Positions 1 through 9,327 of a stretch of 64,000 bases of DNA are shown here, in pieces. The notes below the pieces were generated by a model. It worked only from the letters and a program-made list of their open reading frames with translations. It had not been told where the DNA came from and did no database searches. The DNA is from Fischerella thermalis PCC 7521 (GTDB lineage: Bacteria; Cyanobacteriota; Cyanobacteriia; Cyanobacteriales; Nostocaceae): the NCBI RefSeq assembly GCF_000317225.1, contig NZ_AJLL01000036.1:39903-103902 (forward strand). The letters are read 5' to 3'. The translations under genes were made by a program, and so were the position numbers. Position 1 is the stretch's first letter, and each line of letters opens with the position of its first letter.

Positions 1-32
1 GAAAAATCCACAAGAGTGGTTTTTCTTTATTT
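1..32 (+). terminator. Rho-independent-type terminator of an upstream gene
   Basis: An A-rich arm, CCAC, an AAGA loop, then GTGG followed by a T run form a stem (one bulged T). It lies upstream of carB and fits a terminator for a gene outside the window. The A/T symmetry could let it work in both directions. Confidence 0.55.
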
Positions 33-139
33 GGTCACTGTGATTTTGTCTAGAAAAGTTGATAATAAACAGCATTAGTAGTGGGTAAAGACCCTTAAAA
101 TAATCAGGATTTGTATTCTCTTACTCCAAAGCAAGAACT

Positions 140-3100
140 ATGCCACGCCGTGATGACATTAAAAAGATTCTGCTATTAGGGTCAGGCCCAATAGTAATTG
201 GACAAGCTTGTGAGTTTGACTACTCTGGAACACAGGCCTGTAAAGCGTTACGAGAAGAAGGTTATGAAGTAGTGTTGGTCAACTCCAACCCTGCTACCAT
301 TATGACCGACCCAGAAACCGCCGATCGCACATACATTGAACCGCTAACACCAGAATTAGTCGAAAAAGTGATCGCCAAAGAGCGCCCCGACGCCTTATTA
401 CCAACAATGGGAGGACAAACCGCCCTCAACATTGCTGTGACTTTGGCAAAAAATGGAGTGCTGCAACAGTACAACGTCGAGTTAATTGGTGCAAAGTTAC
501 CAGCGATTGAAAAAGCCGAAGACAGGCAACTGTTTAACGACGCGATGGCCAAAATTGGTGTTAAAGTGTGTCCGAGTGGCACAGCTTCATCACTAGAAGA
601 AGCAAAAGCAATTGCCCGGAGCATAGGTACTTATCCTTTAATTATTCGTCCTGCTTTTACCTTGGGTGGTACTGGCGGTGGTATTGCTTACAACGAAGAA
701 GAATTTGCAGAAATGGCCCAAACAGGAATTGATGCTTCGCCTGTATCGCAAATTCTAATTGATCAGTCCCTGTTGGGCTGGAAAGAGTACGAACTAGAAG
801 TAATGCGAGACTTAGCAGATAACGTTGTTATTATCTGCTCAATTGAAAACCTAGATCCGATGGGTATCCACACCGGAGACTCCATAACCGTCGCTCCTGC
901 CCAAACCCTTACTGACAAAGAATATCAGCGGCTGCGGGACATGGCGATTAAAATTATCCGCGAGATTGGTGTGGAAACTGGTGGTTCTAATATTCAGTTT
1001 GCCGTCAATCCTGTGGATGGGGAAGTAGTTGTGATCGAAATGAACCCCCGTGTTTCTCGCTCTTCAGCTTTGGCAAGTAAAGCGACTGGTTTCCCGATCG
1101 CCAAAATGGCAGCCAAGTTAGCCGTCGGCTACACCTTAGATGAAATCAAAAACGACATTACAAAGAAAACTCCTGCTTCTTTTGAGCCGACTATAGACTA
1201 CGTAGTCACCAAAATTCCCCGGTTCGCCTTTGAAAAATTCCCTGGTTCGGAACCAGTGTTAACCACACAAATGAAGTCCGTAGGGGAAGCAATGGCAATG
1301 GGACGGACATTTAACGAGTCTTTCCAAAAAGCTTTGCGTTCTCTAGAAACAGGACGTGCTGGTTGGGGATGTGATATCAAAGAAAAACTCCCTAGTGGCG
1401 AACAAATTCGCGCCCAACTGCGGACACCCAATCCCGAGCGGATTTTTGCTGTGCGCCACGCGATGCAGTTGGGGTTAAGCATTGAAGAAATCTACGAGTT
1501 GACAGGTATTGACCCCTGGTTCCTGGAAAAAATGCAGGAACTACTGGAAATAGAAAAATTTCTCAAGCGCACATCCTTGCAACAGTTGACAAAAGAGCAA
1601 ATGTATGAAGTCAAGCGGCAAGGATTCAGCGATCGCCAGATTGCCTATGCCACCAAAACCACAGAAGATGAAGTCAGGGCATACCGCAAACAATTAGGCG
1701 TCATCCCGGTTTATAAAACTGTCGATACCTGCGCGGCGGAGTTTGAGGCGTTTACTCCTTACTACTACTCTACCTACGAACAAGAAACAGAGATTTTGCC
1801 TACTGATAAACCCAAAGTCATGATTTTGGGAGGCGGACCAAACCGGATTGGGCAGGGAATTGAATTTGACTATTGTTGTTGTCATGCTGCCTTTGCACTC
1901 AAAAACGCAGGCTATGAAACAATCATGGTCAACTCTAACCCCGAAACTGTGTCAACAGATTATGACACAAGCGATCGCCTTTATTTTGAACCGCTGACAA
2001 AAGAAGATGTCTTAAACATCATTGAGGCAGAAAATCCGATAGGTATAATTGTGCAGTTTGGTGGACAAACACCATTGAAATTAGCTGTACCGTTGCAGAA
2101 GTATTTAAACCAACTTGGTAATGGGTCATCGGTAATTGGTAATAGGGAAGAACCTAACCAATTACCAATTACCAAAATTTGGGGTACTTCTCCAGATTCT
2201 ATTGACATAGCCGAAGACCGGGAGCGGTTTGAGAAGATTCTCAAACAATTAAATATTGCCCAACCAGCAAATGGTATAGCCCGTACCTATGAAGATGCTT
2301 TGATAGTCGCCAAACGCATTGGTTATCCGGTGGTAGTGCGTCCTAGCTACGTGTTGGGAGGTAGAGCAATGGAAATCGTCTACTCTGATACGGAACTAGA
2401 ACGGTACATGACTTTTGCAGTGCAAGTGGAACCAGAACACCCAATATTAATCGATAAGTTTCTGGAAAATGCGATCGAAGTCGATGTAGATGCGATCGCA
2501 GACCACACAGGTAGAGTAGTCATTGGTGGGATTATGGAACACATTGAGCAAGCAGGTATCCACTCAGGAGATTCGGCGTGTTCTTTACCTGCTATTTCCC
2601 TATCCGCAGCAGTTCTGAATCAGATTCGTCAGTGGACAGTACAATTGGCACAAGCACTAAATGTCGTGGGCTTGATGAATATCCAATTTGCTGTGGCTGG
2701 TTCGCAAACTGAATCGCCCCAAGTTTACATTTTGGAAGCTAATCCCCGCGCCTCTCGAACTGTGCCATTTGTTTCTAAAGCTACAGGCGTACCTTTGGCA
2801 AAACTGGCATCCTTAATTATGTCGGGCAAGACTTTGGAAGAACTAGGCTTTACAAAAGAAGTCATACCATCCCATATTGCCGTGAAGGAGGCTGTATTAC
2901 CATTTAATAAATTCCCTGGTACTGATACCATCCTTGGACCAGAAATGCGCTCTACTGGTGAAGTTATGGGCATAGACAGTGATTTTGGCCGCGCCTTTGC
3001 CAAGGCAGAATTAGGGGCTGGTGAGCGTTTACCCTTAAGTGGTACAGTGTTTGTCTCAATGAACGATCGCGATAAAGCAGCAGCAGTAGCAGTAGTCAAA

Positions 3101-3439
3101 GAATTTATCGATTTGGGCTTTGCTGTCATGGCTACCGATGGTACTCGCCGTGTCCTCCAAGAACATGGTTTAGAAGTTGAGTTAGTATTGAAACTCCACG
3201 AAGGCCGACCCCATGTTTTGGATGCCATCAAAAATCACAAAATTCAACTGATTATTAACACACCTTCTGGGGAAGAAGCCCAAAGCGACGCTAGGCTGAT
3301 TCGGCGTACAGCCTTAGCTTACAAAATTCCCATTATCACTACGATTGCCGGCGCAAAAGCCACCGTCGCTGCTATCCGTACTCTGCAAAACACAACCTTA
3401 GATGTCAAAGTGATTCAAGAATATTGCATGGTTCCATAA
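140..3439 (+). CDS. carB: Carbamoyl-phosphate synthase large subunit
   Basis: CarB makes carbamoyl phosphate from ammonia (delivered by CarA), bicarbonate and two ATP, for arginine and pyrimidine synthesis in the cytoplasm. The 1099-aa protein has the expected duplicated ATP-grasp layout: first half about residues 1-400 ([17 protein letters not shown] near the start), a linking oligomerisation region to about 550, a second ATP-grasp half ([15 protein letters not shown] near 557) and a C-terminal MGS-like allosteric domain from about 975. It is roughly 25 residues longer than the usual ~1073-1085 aa. The excess is a repeat-derived insert at about residues 659-678, before the GTSPDSID motif. 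carA is not in the window. The ATG at 140 starts exactly at the conserved [10 protein letters not shown]-terminus. Confidence 0.97.
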   Translation: MPRRDDIKKILLLGSGPIVIGQACEFDYSGTQACKALREEGYEVVLVNSNPATIMTDPETADRTYIEPLTPELVEKVIAKERPDALLPTMGGQTALNIAVTLAKNGVLQQYNVELIGAKLPAIEKAEDRQLFNDAMAKIGVKVCPSGTASSLEEAKAIARSIGTYPLIIRPAFTLGGTGGGIAYNEEEFAEMAQTGIDASPVSQILIDQSLLGWKEYELEVMRDLADNVVIICSIENLDPMGIHTGDSITVAPAQTLTDKEYQRLRDMAIKIIREIGVETGGSNIQFAVNPVDGEVVVIEMNPRVSRSSALASKATGFPIAKMAAKLAVGYTLDEIKNDITKKTPASFEPTIDYVVTKIPRFAFEKFPGSEPVLTTQMKSVGEAMAMGRTFNESFQKALRSLETGRAGWGCDIKEKLPSGEQIRAQLRTPNPERIFAVRHAMQLGLSIEEIYELTGIDPWFLEKMQELLEIEKFLKRTSLQQLTKEQMYEVKRQGFSDRQIAYATKTTEDEVRAYRKQLGVIPVYKTVDTCAAEFEAFTPYYYSTYEQETEILPTDKPKVMILGGGPNRIGQGIEFDYCCCHAAFALKNAGYETIMVNSNPETVSTDYDTSDRLYFEPLTKEDVLNIIEAENPIGIIVQFGGQTPLKLAVPLQKYLNQLGNGSSVIGNREEPNQLPITKIWGTSPDSIDIAEDRERFEKILKQLNIAQPANGIARTYEDALIVAKRIGYPVVVRPSYVLGGRAMEIVYSDTELERYMTFAVQVEPEHPILIDKFLENAIEVDVDAIADHTGRVVIGGIMEHIEQAGIHSGDSACSLPAISLSAAVLNQIRQWTVQLAQALNVVGLMNIQFAVAGSQTESPQVYILEANPRASRTVPFVSKATGVPLAKLASLIMSGKTLEELGFTKEVIPSHIAVKEAVLPFNKFPGTDTILGPEMRSTGEVMGIDSDFGRAFAKAELGAGERLPLSGTVFVSMNDRDKAAAVAVVKEFIDLGFAVMATDGTRRVLQEHGLEVELVLKLHEGRPHVLDAIKNHKIQLIINTPSGEEAQSDARLIRRTALAYKIPIITTIAGAKATVAAIRTLQNTTLDVKVIQEYCMVP
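2115..2174 (+). repeat. GGTAAT/ATTACC dispersed repeat inside carB
   Basis: This stretch reads as GGTAATGGGTCATCGGTAAT units, a short spacer and ATTACCAATTACC units. It is the same inverted design as the intergenic copies near 17.5 and 22.6 kb. It is a multiple of three in effect and leaves the carB frame open, adding about 20 residues between the two conserved blocks PLQKYLNQ and [10 protein letters not shown]. Confidence 0.75.
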
Positions 3440-3470
3440 GGGATTGGGGAACTCGGAGTAGGGGCAATGG

Positions 3471-3530
3471 GGATTGGTAATCTTGGATGATTAATAACCA
3501 CTACCAATTACCAATTACCCATTACCCATT
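3471..3530. repeat. ATTACCAATTACC intergenic repeat
   Basis: GGGATTGGTAAT followed by ACCAATTACCAATTACCC-type units. It belongs to the same family as the copies inside carB and at 5.86, 17.5, 22.6, 23.7 and 63.9 kb. The rest of the 3440-3878 gap is AT-rich with candidate operators described separately. Confidence 0.75.
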
Positions 3531-3724
3531 CAAAACTTAATTCTTCCATAGGTATATCATTATAGTTGATATTGAGTTTTGTTAAGAAAAATTAGAAAAA
3601 TTTCTTGCCCTTGCTAGAGTTATGAAATAAGCTGGTAGATGTAATTTCAGAAAAATACGTAGCCGAAGTTAGCAAAAAGAACATACAATTACAGTCTGTC
3701 CTCTAGTCAAAAAATTATCATAAA

Positions 3725-3766
3725 TGTTACAATGCTTAATAGTGTAACAATAGTAAAATGTTTTAC
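3725..3766. promoter_or_regulatory. Candidate operator pair upstream of the sigma factor
   Basis: Two symmetric motifs lie here. TGTTACA-N11-TGTAACA (3725-3749) is a perfect 7-bp inverted repeat. GTAAAATGTTTTAC (3753-3766) matches the NtcA consensus GTA-N8-TAC. GTA-N8-TAC is expected about 15 times by chance in 64 kb, and no good -10 box sits at the usual spacing, so NtcA control is only a possibility. Confidence 0.3.
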
Positions 3767-3878
3767 AGAACACCATCTTTCTATCCGTAGATACTTGTGC
3801 ATCAAAAAAAGCAATTGTAGTCTTTAACAACTGAGAACAAGTCTCGGAACATCAACAGTCGTCCTCATCTTAGCGGGC

Positions 3879-4946
3879 GTGCAGATTGCAAATTACAGCA
3901 TAGGTTCCCAGTTTGACTGGGTAGTTACCCAGCCGCAAGCATCCATAAATGACTTACTTCCACACCCAGAATTATTTAAGAGTAGTGCCATGAAGACCGC
4001 TCAGACAGCTACAGACCTAGTGCGGACTTACCTACGTGAAATTGGTCGCGTGCCATTGTTGACACACGAGGAAGAGATTTTTTATGGCAAACAGGTGCAA
4101 CGGGCAACAGCCCTGCACGAAGTTAGAGAGTTACTTGCCACCCAGTTAGGTCGTGAACCAACATTAGAAGAATGGGCAACAGCGACACAGTTAGAGCTAA
4201 CAGAATTAAATCAAGCGATCGCTGATGCCGAAATTGCCAAGCGCAAAATGGTAGAAGCGAATCTGCGACTGGTGGTTTCTGTGGCGAAAAAGTATATTAA
4301 GCGCAACGTTGATTTGCTTGACTTAATTCAGGAAGGTAGTATTGGGATGCAGCGTGGTGTCGAAAAATTTGACCCCACTAAAGGCTATAGATTTTCCACC
4401 TACGCTTATTGGTGGATACGTCAAGCCATTACTCGCGCGATCGCTGAAAAAGGGCGCACGATTCGACTGCCAATTCACATAACAGAGAAACTGAATAAAA
4501 TTAAAAAAGCACAACGTCAATTATCTCAAAGATTGGGACGCGCCCCCTCAGTTGCAGAATTAGCGCAAGAACTAGAATTAACTTCCAGACAAGTACGAGA
4601 GTATTTAGAGAAAGCACGTGTACCTCTATCTCTAGATATACGCTTGGGAGACAACTATGATACCGAACTAGGAGAAATGCTAGAAGATCCAGGAGCATCT
4701 CCAGAAGAATTTGTTACCCAATCTTCCTTGTCTGGTGACTTAGAACGTCTCATGGCAGAACTGACACCACAACAACGGGAAGTAATATCCTTGCGCTTTG
4801 GTTTAAACGACGGACATGCCCTAACTTTGGCAAAGATCGGCGAAATACTCAATATCAGTCGCGAACGCGTGCGACAAATCGAACGAGAAGCTCTCAGTAA
4901 ACTCCGCAAATCAAAGCTCGGTATCAATGAATATTTGGCAAGTTAG
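3879..4946 (+). CDS. Group 2 RNA polymerase sigma-70-family factor
   Basis: A non-essential-type (group 2) sigma factor that would direct RNA polymerase to alternative promoters. The order is region 1.2 ([17 protein letters not shown], about residues 49-65), region 2 ([16 protein letters not shown] to [15 protein letters not shown], about 129-190), region 3 (about 200-250) and region 4 with its helix-turn-helix ([20 protein letters not shown], near 311-330). At 355 aa it lacks the long region 1.1 of the primary factor. The upstream start is GTG with no clear Shine-Dalgarno. An ATG at 3990 ([10 protein letters not shown]), just before region 1.2, is equally possible and would give 318 aa. It resembles the cyanobacterial SigB/C/D group, and I cannot say which member it is. 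Confidence 0.9.
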   Translation: MQIANYSIGSQFDWVVTQPQASINDLLPHPELFKSSAMKTAQTATDLVRTYLREIGRVPLLTHEEEIFYGKQVQRATALHEVRELLATQLGREPTLEEWATATQLELTELNQAIADAEIAKRKMVEANLRLVVSVAKKYIKRNVDLLDLIQEGSIGMQRGVEKFDPTKGYRFSTYAYWWIRQAITRAIAEKGRTIRLPIHITEKLNKIKKAQRQLSQRLGRAPSVAELAQELELTSRQVREYLEKARVPLSLDIRLGDNYDTELGEMLEDPGASPEEFVTQSSLSGDLERLMAELTPQQREVISLRFGLNDGHALTLAKIGEILNISRERVRQIEREALSKLRKSKLGINEYLAS

Positions 4947-4950
4947 CCGA

Positions 4951-5017
4951 TTGTTGCTAGTTGTTGGTTAGTAGTTGCTTGTTACCAACAACAGACAACA
5001 AACAACCAACAACCAAT
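4951..5017. repeat. GTTGTTGGTTAG/CAACCAACAAC inverted repeat
   Basis: GTTGTTGGTTAGTAGTTG is followed by CAACAACAGACAACAAACAACC, giving a loose inverted repeat directly after the sigma factor stop. The same CAACCAAC family recurs before ureG, before the second permease, around the SDR gene and around thrB. Confidence 0.7.
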
Positions 5018-5196
5018 ATGGTGATATTTTCCGCTTTCTTTGGTACGGTTACACCCACTGTCAACACTGACTCTGCCTGTTAAATTAATTTGCAGGAACA
5101 CACAAAAGTAATAGTAAAGTCAAACAGATTATGAATATCTGTGATTCCAGCTGAATAAATCTGTTTGGCTGCTGTGGTAGTACAGGAGGAAATAAC

Positions 5197-5547
5197 GTGA
5201 GCAACCAATCTAATCGAGTCTCAGAATTTTTTAGCAGTGAGTCAGAAACCGATAACTTGCTCTGGCAGTATGTTAAATCATTGAGTCCAGATACCGTTAC
5301 TCAATTATCTAAACCTACTTCTCCTGAAGTATTTCAGGTGATGGAACGGAACATCGTAGGACTGTTGGGTAATTTACCATCTGAACACTTCGGCGTCACA
5401 ATTACCACTAGCCGTGAAAGTCTTGGTCGTCTGCTAGCATCTGCTATGATTAGCGGTTACTTTTTGCGTAACGCTGAACAGAGAATGAACTTTGAATTAG
5501 CGCTGCAAGGTGCAGAAGTCAACAACGCTCATGAGAATAGCAAATAA
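5197..5547 (+). CDS. DUF760 family protein
   Basis: A small soluble protein (116 aa) of the DUF760 family, conserved in cyanobacteria and in plant and algal plastids; its function is not established. The core LLWQYVKSLSPDTVTQL, SPEVFQVMERNIVGLLG and GRLLASAMISGYFLRNAEQR fits the family and is predicted to be helical. It begins with GTG at 5197, supported by a strong AGGAGG 7-8 bases upstream. No neighbour suggests a pathway. It stands alone, with a perfect inverted repeat just after the stop. Confidence 0.85.
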   Translation: MSNQSNRVSEFFSSESETDNLLWQYVKSLSPDTVTQLSKPTSPEVFQVMERNIVGLLGNLPSEHFGVTITTSRESLGRLLASAMISGYFLRNAEQRMNFELALQGAEVNNAHENSK

Positions 5548-5554
5548 AAACTAC

Positions 5555-5575
5555 CTATTAACTAGCTGTTAATAG
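5555..5575. terminator. Inverted repeat after the DUF760 gene
   Basis: CTATTAAC-TAGCT-GTTAATAG is a perfect 8-bp stem 8 bases after the stop codon. There is no T run after it, so it may be an RNA-stabilising hairpin rather than a classical terminator. The rest of the 5548-6057 gap holds the dispersed repeats listed next and otherwise AT-rich sequence without a convincing gene. Confidence 0.35.
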
Positions 5576-5856
5576 ACCAAACACATTGACTTCATGCTTT
5601 GTCTTAACCACATAAAATAAATTCAAGATTATTCTCTGCTAAATCCTTTTAGTCTTGGTCTTTGGTTCAAAAGCATAAAGACAAATCACCCAGCCAAAGT
5701 GGTCTAGAAGTAAATCAAAGTTCTGTTGATGAAAACAAGCTGATTCAACAAGTATTGTTATAATACTGCACATGTATATACTTGATGTACTCAGCCTCTG
5801 ATATCAAGTCCGGCTAATTACTTACGATATTATTCTGATGCAGTTGGGCATTGATT

Positions 5857-5931
5857 TTTCCCATTACCCATTACCAATTACCAATTACCGGCCTTCACAG
5901 ATATGATAAGTCTTCAAACGGACATGATATG
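5857..5931 (+). repeat. ATTACC repeat joined to a 42-bp conserved element
   Basis: ATTACCCATTACCAATTACC units run into a 42-bp block (5890-5931; begins GGCCTTCACAGATATGAT, ends CAAACGGACATGATATG). The block recurs with 3 mismatches on the other strand at 17488-17529, again next to the ATTACC units. Confidence 0.75.
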
Positions 5932-5979
5932 AAACGGAAGTGCTAAAAAGATAATATACAAATTGTCATGAAATACATA

Positions 5980-6003
5980 CTCGGCAAATAAATATTTGTC
6001 GAG
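5980..6003. promoter_or_regulatory. Inverted repeat upstream of the Nudix gene
   Basis: CTCGGCAAATA-AA-TATTTGTCGAG is an 11-bp inverted repeat with one mismatch, about 55 bp before the Nudix start. It could be an operator or a hairpin. Only the symmetry supports it. Confidence 0.3.
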
Positions 6004-6057
6004 TTTTGTCGTTTGTATGGTAGTTGTTATTACCAAATAATCAACCACCAACTATCT

Positions 6058-6495
6058 ATGAATGAAACTACTTTTGTTCCACCTCATAAAATTATAGGTG
6101 TTGCCGTAATTGCAAATGACCAAGGACAAATTTTAATTGATCGCCGTCGTCAAGAAGGCGCAATGGGTGGATTGTGGGAATTTCCTGGAGGCAAAATCGA
6201 GACAAATGAGACTGTCGAAGAGTGTATTCAACGGGAAATAAAAGAAGAATTGGGAATAGTGGTTGAAGTCGGTGAACACATAATTACCATCGACCATACC
6301 TATAGTCATATCCGTGTTACTCTCAAAGTACATCATTGTCGTCTCATACAAGGAGTTCCCCAGCCCATAGAATGCGATGAAGTACGCTGGGTTAGTGTAG
6401 ATGAACTAGAGTCTTTTGCTTTTCCAGAGGCGAATATTCAAATTATTGCTGCATTGCGGAAGTGGGGAAATGGGGGAGGTAGGGTAGTGGAGTGA
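6058..6495 (+). CDS. mutT: MutT-like Nudix hydrolase (8-oxo-dGTP diphosphatase type)
   Basis: Likely cleans the nucleotide pool by hydrolysing oxidised dGTP to the monophosphate, limiting A:T to C:G mutation. The Nudix box is complete: GGKIETNETVEECIQREIKE followed by ELGI, matching GX5EX7REUXEEXGU. It is preceded by the substrate loop GAMGGLWEFPGG, typical of MutT. I chose the ATG at 6058 because the 15 upstream in-frame codons are repeat DNA (ATCAACCACCAACTATC) and unlike protein. The protein is 145 aa. Its last residues (KWGNGGGRVVE) come from a G-rich repeat that runs past the stop, so the native C-terminus may have been altered. Substrate specificity is inferred, and other Nudix activities are possible. 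Confidence 0.85.
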   Translation: MNETTFVPPHKIIGVAVIANDQGQILIDRRRQEGAMGGLWEFPGGKIETNETVEECIQREIKEELGIVVEVGEHIITIDHTYSHIRVTLKVHHCRLIQGVPQPIECDEVRWVSVDELESFAFPEANIQIIAALRKWGNGGGRVVE

Positions 6496-6513
6496 TGGGG
6501 AGGTGTAGGTTTT

Positions 6514-7326
6514 TTACTTCCAAGCAGACAAAGGTGGAACTTGCTGGAGTTCTTGACTGAGAATTTCGTGAAGATGGCCATTTGTTGCCAAAATTCTACC
6601 AGATTCAATTTTTATAGGAGTACAATCATAAGCCGTGACTTTTCCCCCAGCTTCACGCACTATGATAATACCTGCTGCAATGTCCCAAGGAGAAAGACCC
6701 CGTTCCCAGTAACCATCAAGACGCCCACAGGCTACATGAGCTAGATCAACAGATGCAGACCCGCTGCGTCGTACTCCTTGGGTAAGATGGGTCAGGTGAC
6801 AAAATTCTGCGTAGTTGTTGTCAGAAGTTTCCCGGCGATCATATGCAAATCCCGTCACCAGTAAACTTTTACTTAATTCAGAAGTGTCTGAAACTCTGAT
6901 TGGAATGCGGTTACGGGTTGCACCCAGATCTTGGGCTGCACGAAATAGTTCGTCGTGGAAAGGGTCATAAATCACACCTACTTGGGGAACGCCATTGATC
7001 AGTAACCCGATAGAAACAGCAAAAAAAGGGTATTGATGAGCGAAGTTTGTTGTACCATCTAGAGGATCAATCACCCAGAGAAACTCATTTTTTTGATCTC
7101 CCAGTTTCCCAGATTCTTCTGTGAGAATGGCATGATCGCTAAAGTGACGACCCAAAACTTGTAAAATGACTGCTTCTGAAGCTTTATCAGCAACAGTAAC
7201 TAAGTCACCGGGGCGCCCTTTTTCGGTAATTGCGTCTTCTACCTTACCCAAATAACCTTGCAAAACTGCACCAGCAGCTAGGGCTGCTTCTGTGGCAATA
7301 TCTAGAAAAATTTGTAAATTAGTCAT
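6514..7326 (-). CDS. Inositol monophosphatase family phosphatase (SuhB-like)
   Basis: A Mg2+/Li+-sensitive sugar phosphatase fold of 270 aa. Metal and active-site residues are present: E70-E71 (LTEES), D87-x-x-D90-G-T (WVIDPLDGTTNF, about 84-95) and W214-D215 (SPWDIAAG). In cyanobacteria such proteins hydrolyse myo-inositol-1-phosphate and sometimes fructose-1,6-bisphosphate, histidinol phosphate or other sugar phosphates, so the substrate is uncertain. It is transcribed away from ureG. The 70 bp between the two starts is almost wholly repeat DNA, with no recognisable Shine-Dalgarno. Confidence 0.9.
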   Translation of the reverse strand: MTNLQIFLDIATEAALAAGAVLQGYLGKVEDAITEKGRPGDLVTVADKASEAVILQVLGRHFSDHAILTEESGKLGDQKNEFLWVIDPLDGTTNFAHQYPFFAVSIGLLINGVPQVGVIYDPFHDELFRAAQDLGATRNRIPIRVSDTSELSKSLLVTGFAYDRRETSDNNYAEFCHLTHLTQGVRRSGSASVDLAHVACGRLDGYWERGLSPWDIAAGIIIVREAGGKVTAYDCTPIKIESGRILATNGHLHEILSQELQQVPPLSAWK

Positions 7327-7394
7327 TAGTCATTTGTCATTGGTCATTTGTCATTAGTCCATAGTTAGTGGTTAATAGTCAACAACCAACAAAA
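7327..7394. repeat. ATTTGTCATTAGTC/CAACCAACAA repeat in a divergent promoter region
   Basis: Units of GTCATTAGTCATTTGTCATT followed by AGTCAACAACCAACAA fill the short gap between the phosphatase and ureG starts, leaving almost no unique promoter DNA. Confidence 0.7.
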
Positions 7395-7396
7395 TT

Positions 7397-7993
7397 ATGA
7401 ATGCTTTTCGAGTCGGAGTTGCTGGACCTGTAGGATCGGGAAAAACTGCTTTAGTCGATGCTTTGTGTAAAGCAATGCGTGATCAATACCACATTGCGGT
7501 GGTAACCAATGATATTTATACACAGGAAGATGCACAGTTTTTGGTACATTCTCAGGCTTTAAGTGGCGATCGCATTATCGGTGTAGAGACTGGCGGTTGT
7601 CCTCATACTGCTATTCGTGAAGATGCTTCTATGAATTTAGCAGCAGTTGAACAGTTAGAGGCGCGTTTTCCTGATTTGGATTTAGTTTTTTTAGAAAGTG
7701 GCGGAGATAATTTAGCTGCTACTTTTAGCCCGGAATTAGTAGATTTAACAATTTACGTGATTGATGTTGCTGCTGGCGATAAAATTCCTCGCAAAGGTGG
7801 TCCTGGTATTACAAAATCTGATTTATTGGTAATTAATAAAACTGATTTAGCTCCCTACGTTGGTGCAGATCTAAGTGTTATGGAACGAGATGCCAAAAAA
7901 ATGCGCGCTGATAAACCCTTTATTTTCACAAATTTGAAAACAAAAACAGGTTTAGCAGATGTGGTTGAATTTGTGACTAAAAATATTTGTTAG
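7397..7993 (+). CDS. ureG: Urease accessory GTPase UreG
   Basis: UreG is the SIMIBI-class GTPase that powers nickel insertion into the urease active site together with UreD, UreF and UreE. The 198-aa protein has a P-loop [10 protein letters not shown] (about 10-19), the nickel-site CPH motif in [15 protein letters not shown] (about 67-80), the [15 protein letters not shown] block (about 96-110) and the guanine-specificity motif INKTDL (about 149-154). Length and sequence are typical. The structural urease genes and other accessory genes are not in this window, so ureG is separated from them here, as is common in cyanobacteria. The ATG is preceded directly by CAACCAAC repeat DNA, with no clear ribosome-binding site. 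Confidence 0.96.
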   Translation: MNAFRVGVAGPVGSGKTALVDALCKAMRDQYHIAVVTNDIYTQEDAQFLVHSQALSGDRIIGVETGGCPHTAIREDASMNLAAVEQLEARFPDLDLVFLESGGDNLAATFSPELVDLTIYVIDVAAGDKIPRKGGPGITKSDLLVINKTDLAPYVGADLSVMERDAKKMRADKPFIFTNLKTKTGLADVVEFVTKNIC

Positions 7994-8056
7994 TGGTAAT
8001 TGGTTTTCTTCCTTCCCTTGTCCTCCTTGTCCTCTCACACTCCTCACCTCTCTACC

Positions 8057-8548
8057 TCAATCCGTACCAGACCAACTCCAAGTGGGATTACCATTATTTA
8101 CACCTTTTTTAGTAATGCTGGGAGTAAAATTGTTCGCATCTCGTTTACCTGTCATATCTAAAATCAGAAATACTTTACCCCGATTAAATCTGATACGTAA
8201 GTGGGAAGGAGAATTGTAGTTTTCGTTATCGTATTTGACAATACCACCGCCTGCAACACATTGACGATAGGCAGGTTTGAGGTTTGCTACCCAGGTAACA
8301 CTAAACAAATCTGAAGAGGCGATCGCAAATGGCCCGGCGAAAGAACCTAATTTTGCCTGACCATTAACTGTGTATCCTCCTTCGTAGTAAGGTGCATTTT
8401 GCTCTGTCACAACTACTTTTTGAGGACAATTTTTTTCAGGTGCATCAACAGATTTAAAAACACCTAATTCTACCTGTGCGGCTTGGGCTGCAATGGTTGG
8501 AAAAACGGTAATAATAGCAGTTAATAAATAGAGAAATTTGTTGTTCAT
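8057..8548 (-). CDS. Putative exported protein, unknown function
   Basis: A 163-aa protein that I do not recognise. Residues 1-23 form a Sec signal peptide (hydrophobic core FLYLLTAIITVFPTIA, then AAQAAQ), so the mature part is probably periplasmic or extracellular. The mature part contains two cysteines (PEKNCPQK and YRQCVAGGG) that may form a disulfide, a Gly/Tyr-rich middle (EGGYTVNG) and a beta-like C-terminus ending TWSWSGTD. It follows the DUF5684-like membrane protein on the same strand, with a hairpin in the 132-bp gap, so it may have its own transcript. Confidence 0.7.
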   Translation of the reverse strand: MNNKFLYLLTAIITVFPTIAAQAAQVELGVFKSVDAPEKNCPQKVVVTEQNAPYYEGGYTVNGQAKLGSFAGPFAIASSDLFSVTWVANLKPAYRQCVAGGGIVKYDNENYNSPSHLRIRFNRGKVFLILDMTGKRDANNFTPSITKKGVNNGNPTWSWSGTD

Positions 8549-8613
8549 TATTATAGCTTAAATTATTCCAGGCTATACTAATTAGACTTGGTTTTTTAAG
8601 AATATTATGTATA

Positions 8614-8639
8614 AACCTGGTTTTTTGATAAACCAGGTT
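8614..8639. repeat. 10-bp perfect hairpin between two minus-strand genes
   Basis: AACCTGGTTT-TTTGAT-AAACCAGGTT. It sits between the membrane protein gene and the exported protein gene and could act as a terminator or processing hairpin. The T content after it is modest. Confidence 0.4.
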
Positions 8640-8680
8640 AATTGATTTGCAATAATTTAACAATCTGACTTTCAATTAAA

Positions 8681-9079
8681 TCAACCAAAAGCAAACTGGT
8701 ATAATATCACAAAGTTAACTATAGGAATAATCATCAACAAAATTAGCCAAGGATTCTTGCCTAATTTTTTCACAATGTTAACAAAGGCGATAATTAAAAA
8801 GACGACGGCAACAATATTTACAAAAGGGATAAATAATCCAATGATCCACCAAGGCGATTGATCGCCAGCTTTATACATAATCCAGTTATTGAGAATAGGA
8901 ATCCAAGCAAACCAAGCATTTGGTTCTCCTAACTTTTGATAAATTTTGTAGAAGCAATAAGAAGCAAAAATATAAGCAGCAATCCCAATAATAAAACCAA
9001 GAAATCCTCCAGCACCACCAGAGCGATTAGCCTGGGCAATAAGGTAGATCAAACTCAAATTATAGGTTTGGAAAAGCAT
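8681..9079 (-). CDS. DUF5684-like small membrane protein
   Basis: A 132-aa membrane protein with four probable transmembrane segments: GGFLGFIIGIAAYIFASYCF (about 23-42), WFAWIPILNNW (about 56-66), WWIIGLFIPFVNIVAVVFLI (about 77-96) and PWLILLMIIPIVNFVILYQF (about 109-128). The repeated W...IPI(L/V)N and F(I/V)P(F/I)VN motifs are typical of DUF5684 proteins, which have no known function and sometimes accompany signal peptidase-like domains. It lies upstream of an exported protein on the same strand, which gives no clear role. Confidence 0.65.
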   Translation of the reverse strand: MLFQTYNLSLIYLIAQANRSGGAGGFLGFIIGIAAYIFASYCFYKIYQKLGEPNAWFAWIPILNNWIMYKAGDQSPWWIIGLFIPFVNIVAVVFLIIAFVNIVKKLGKNPWLILLMIIPIVNFVILYQFAFG

Positions 9080-9327
9080 TGTTATTCTCTAAACAAAATT
9101 AAAAATGGAAAATTGCAGGTGTTTAGTTGTTTTAACTTGAAATACAGAGATAAAGGTAATATTTTCAACAAAAATTAGCTTTTATGTAAATAAAATGATA
9201 CAATTCATTCGCTTAGTTATAAATACTTAATCCATCCCAATATCTGATAATTAGGAAAATAGCCAATTTCTTTCCAGCTGACAAATATTTGTGGCGACTT
9301 ACTTACACAATAAGTACCAAAAGAGTA

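Noticed and set aside
2115..2174. Possible CRISPR or tandem-repeat array from the repeated ATTACC units
   Set aside because: Units are 6-8 bp and contiguous, without constant repeats and unique spacers; no cas genes are present.
8454..8675. 73-codon frame overlapping the exported protein start
   Set aside because: Overlaps the signal peptide region in another frame, crosses the hairpin and has no recognisable features.
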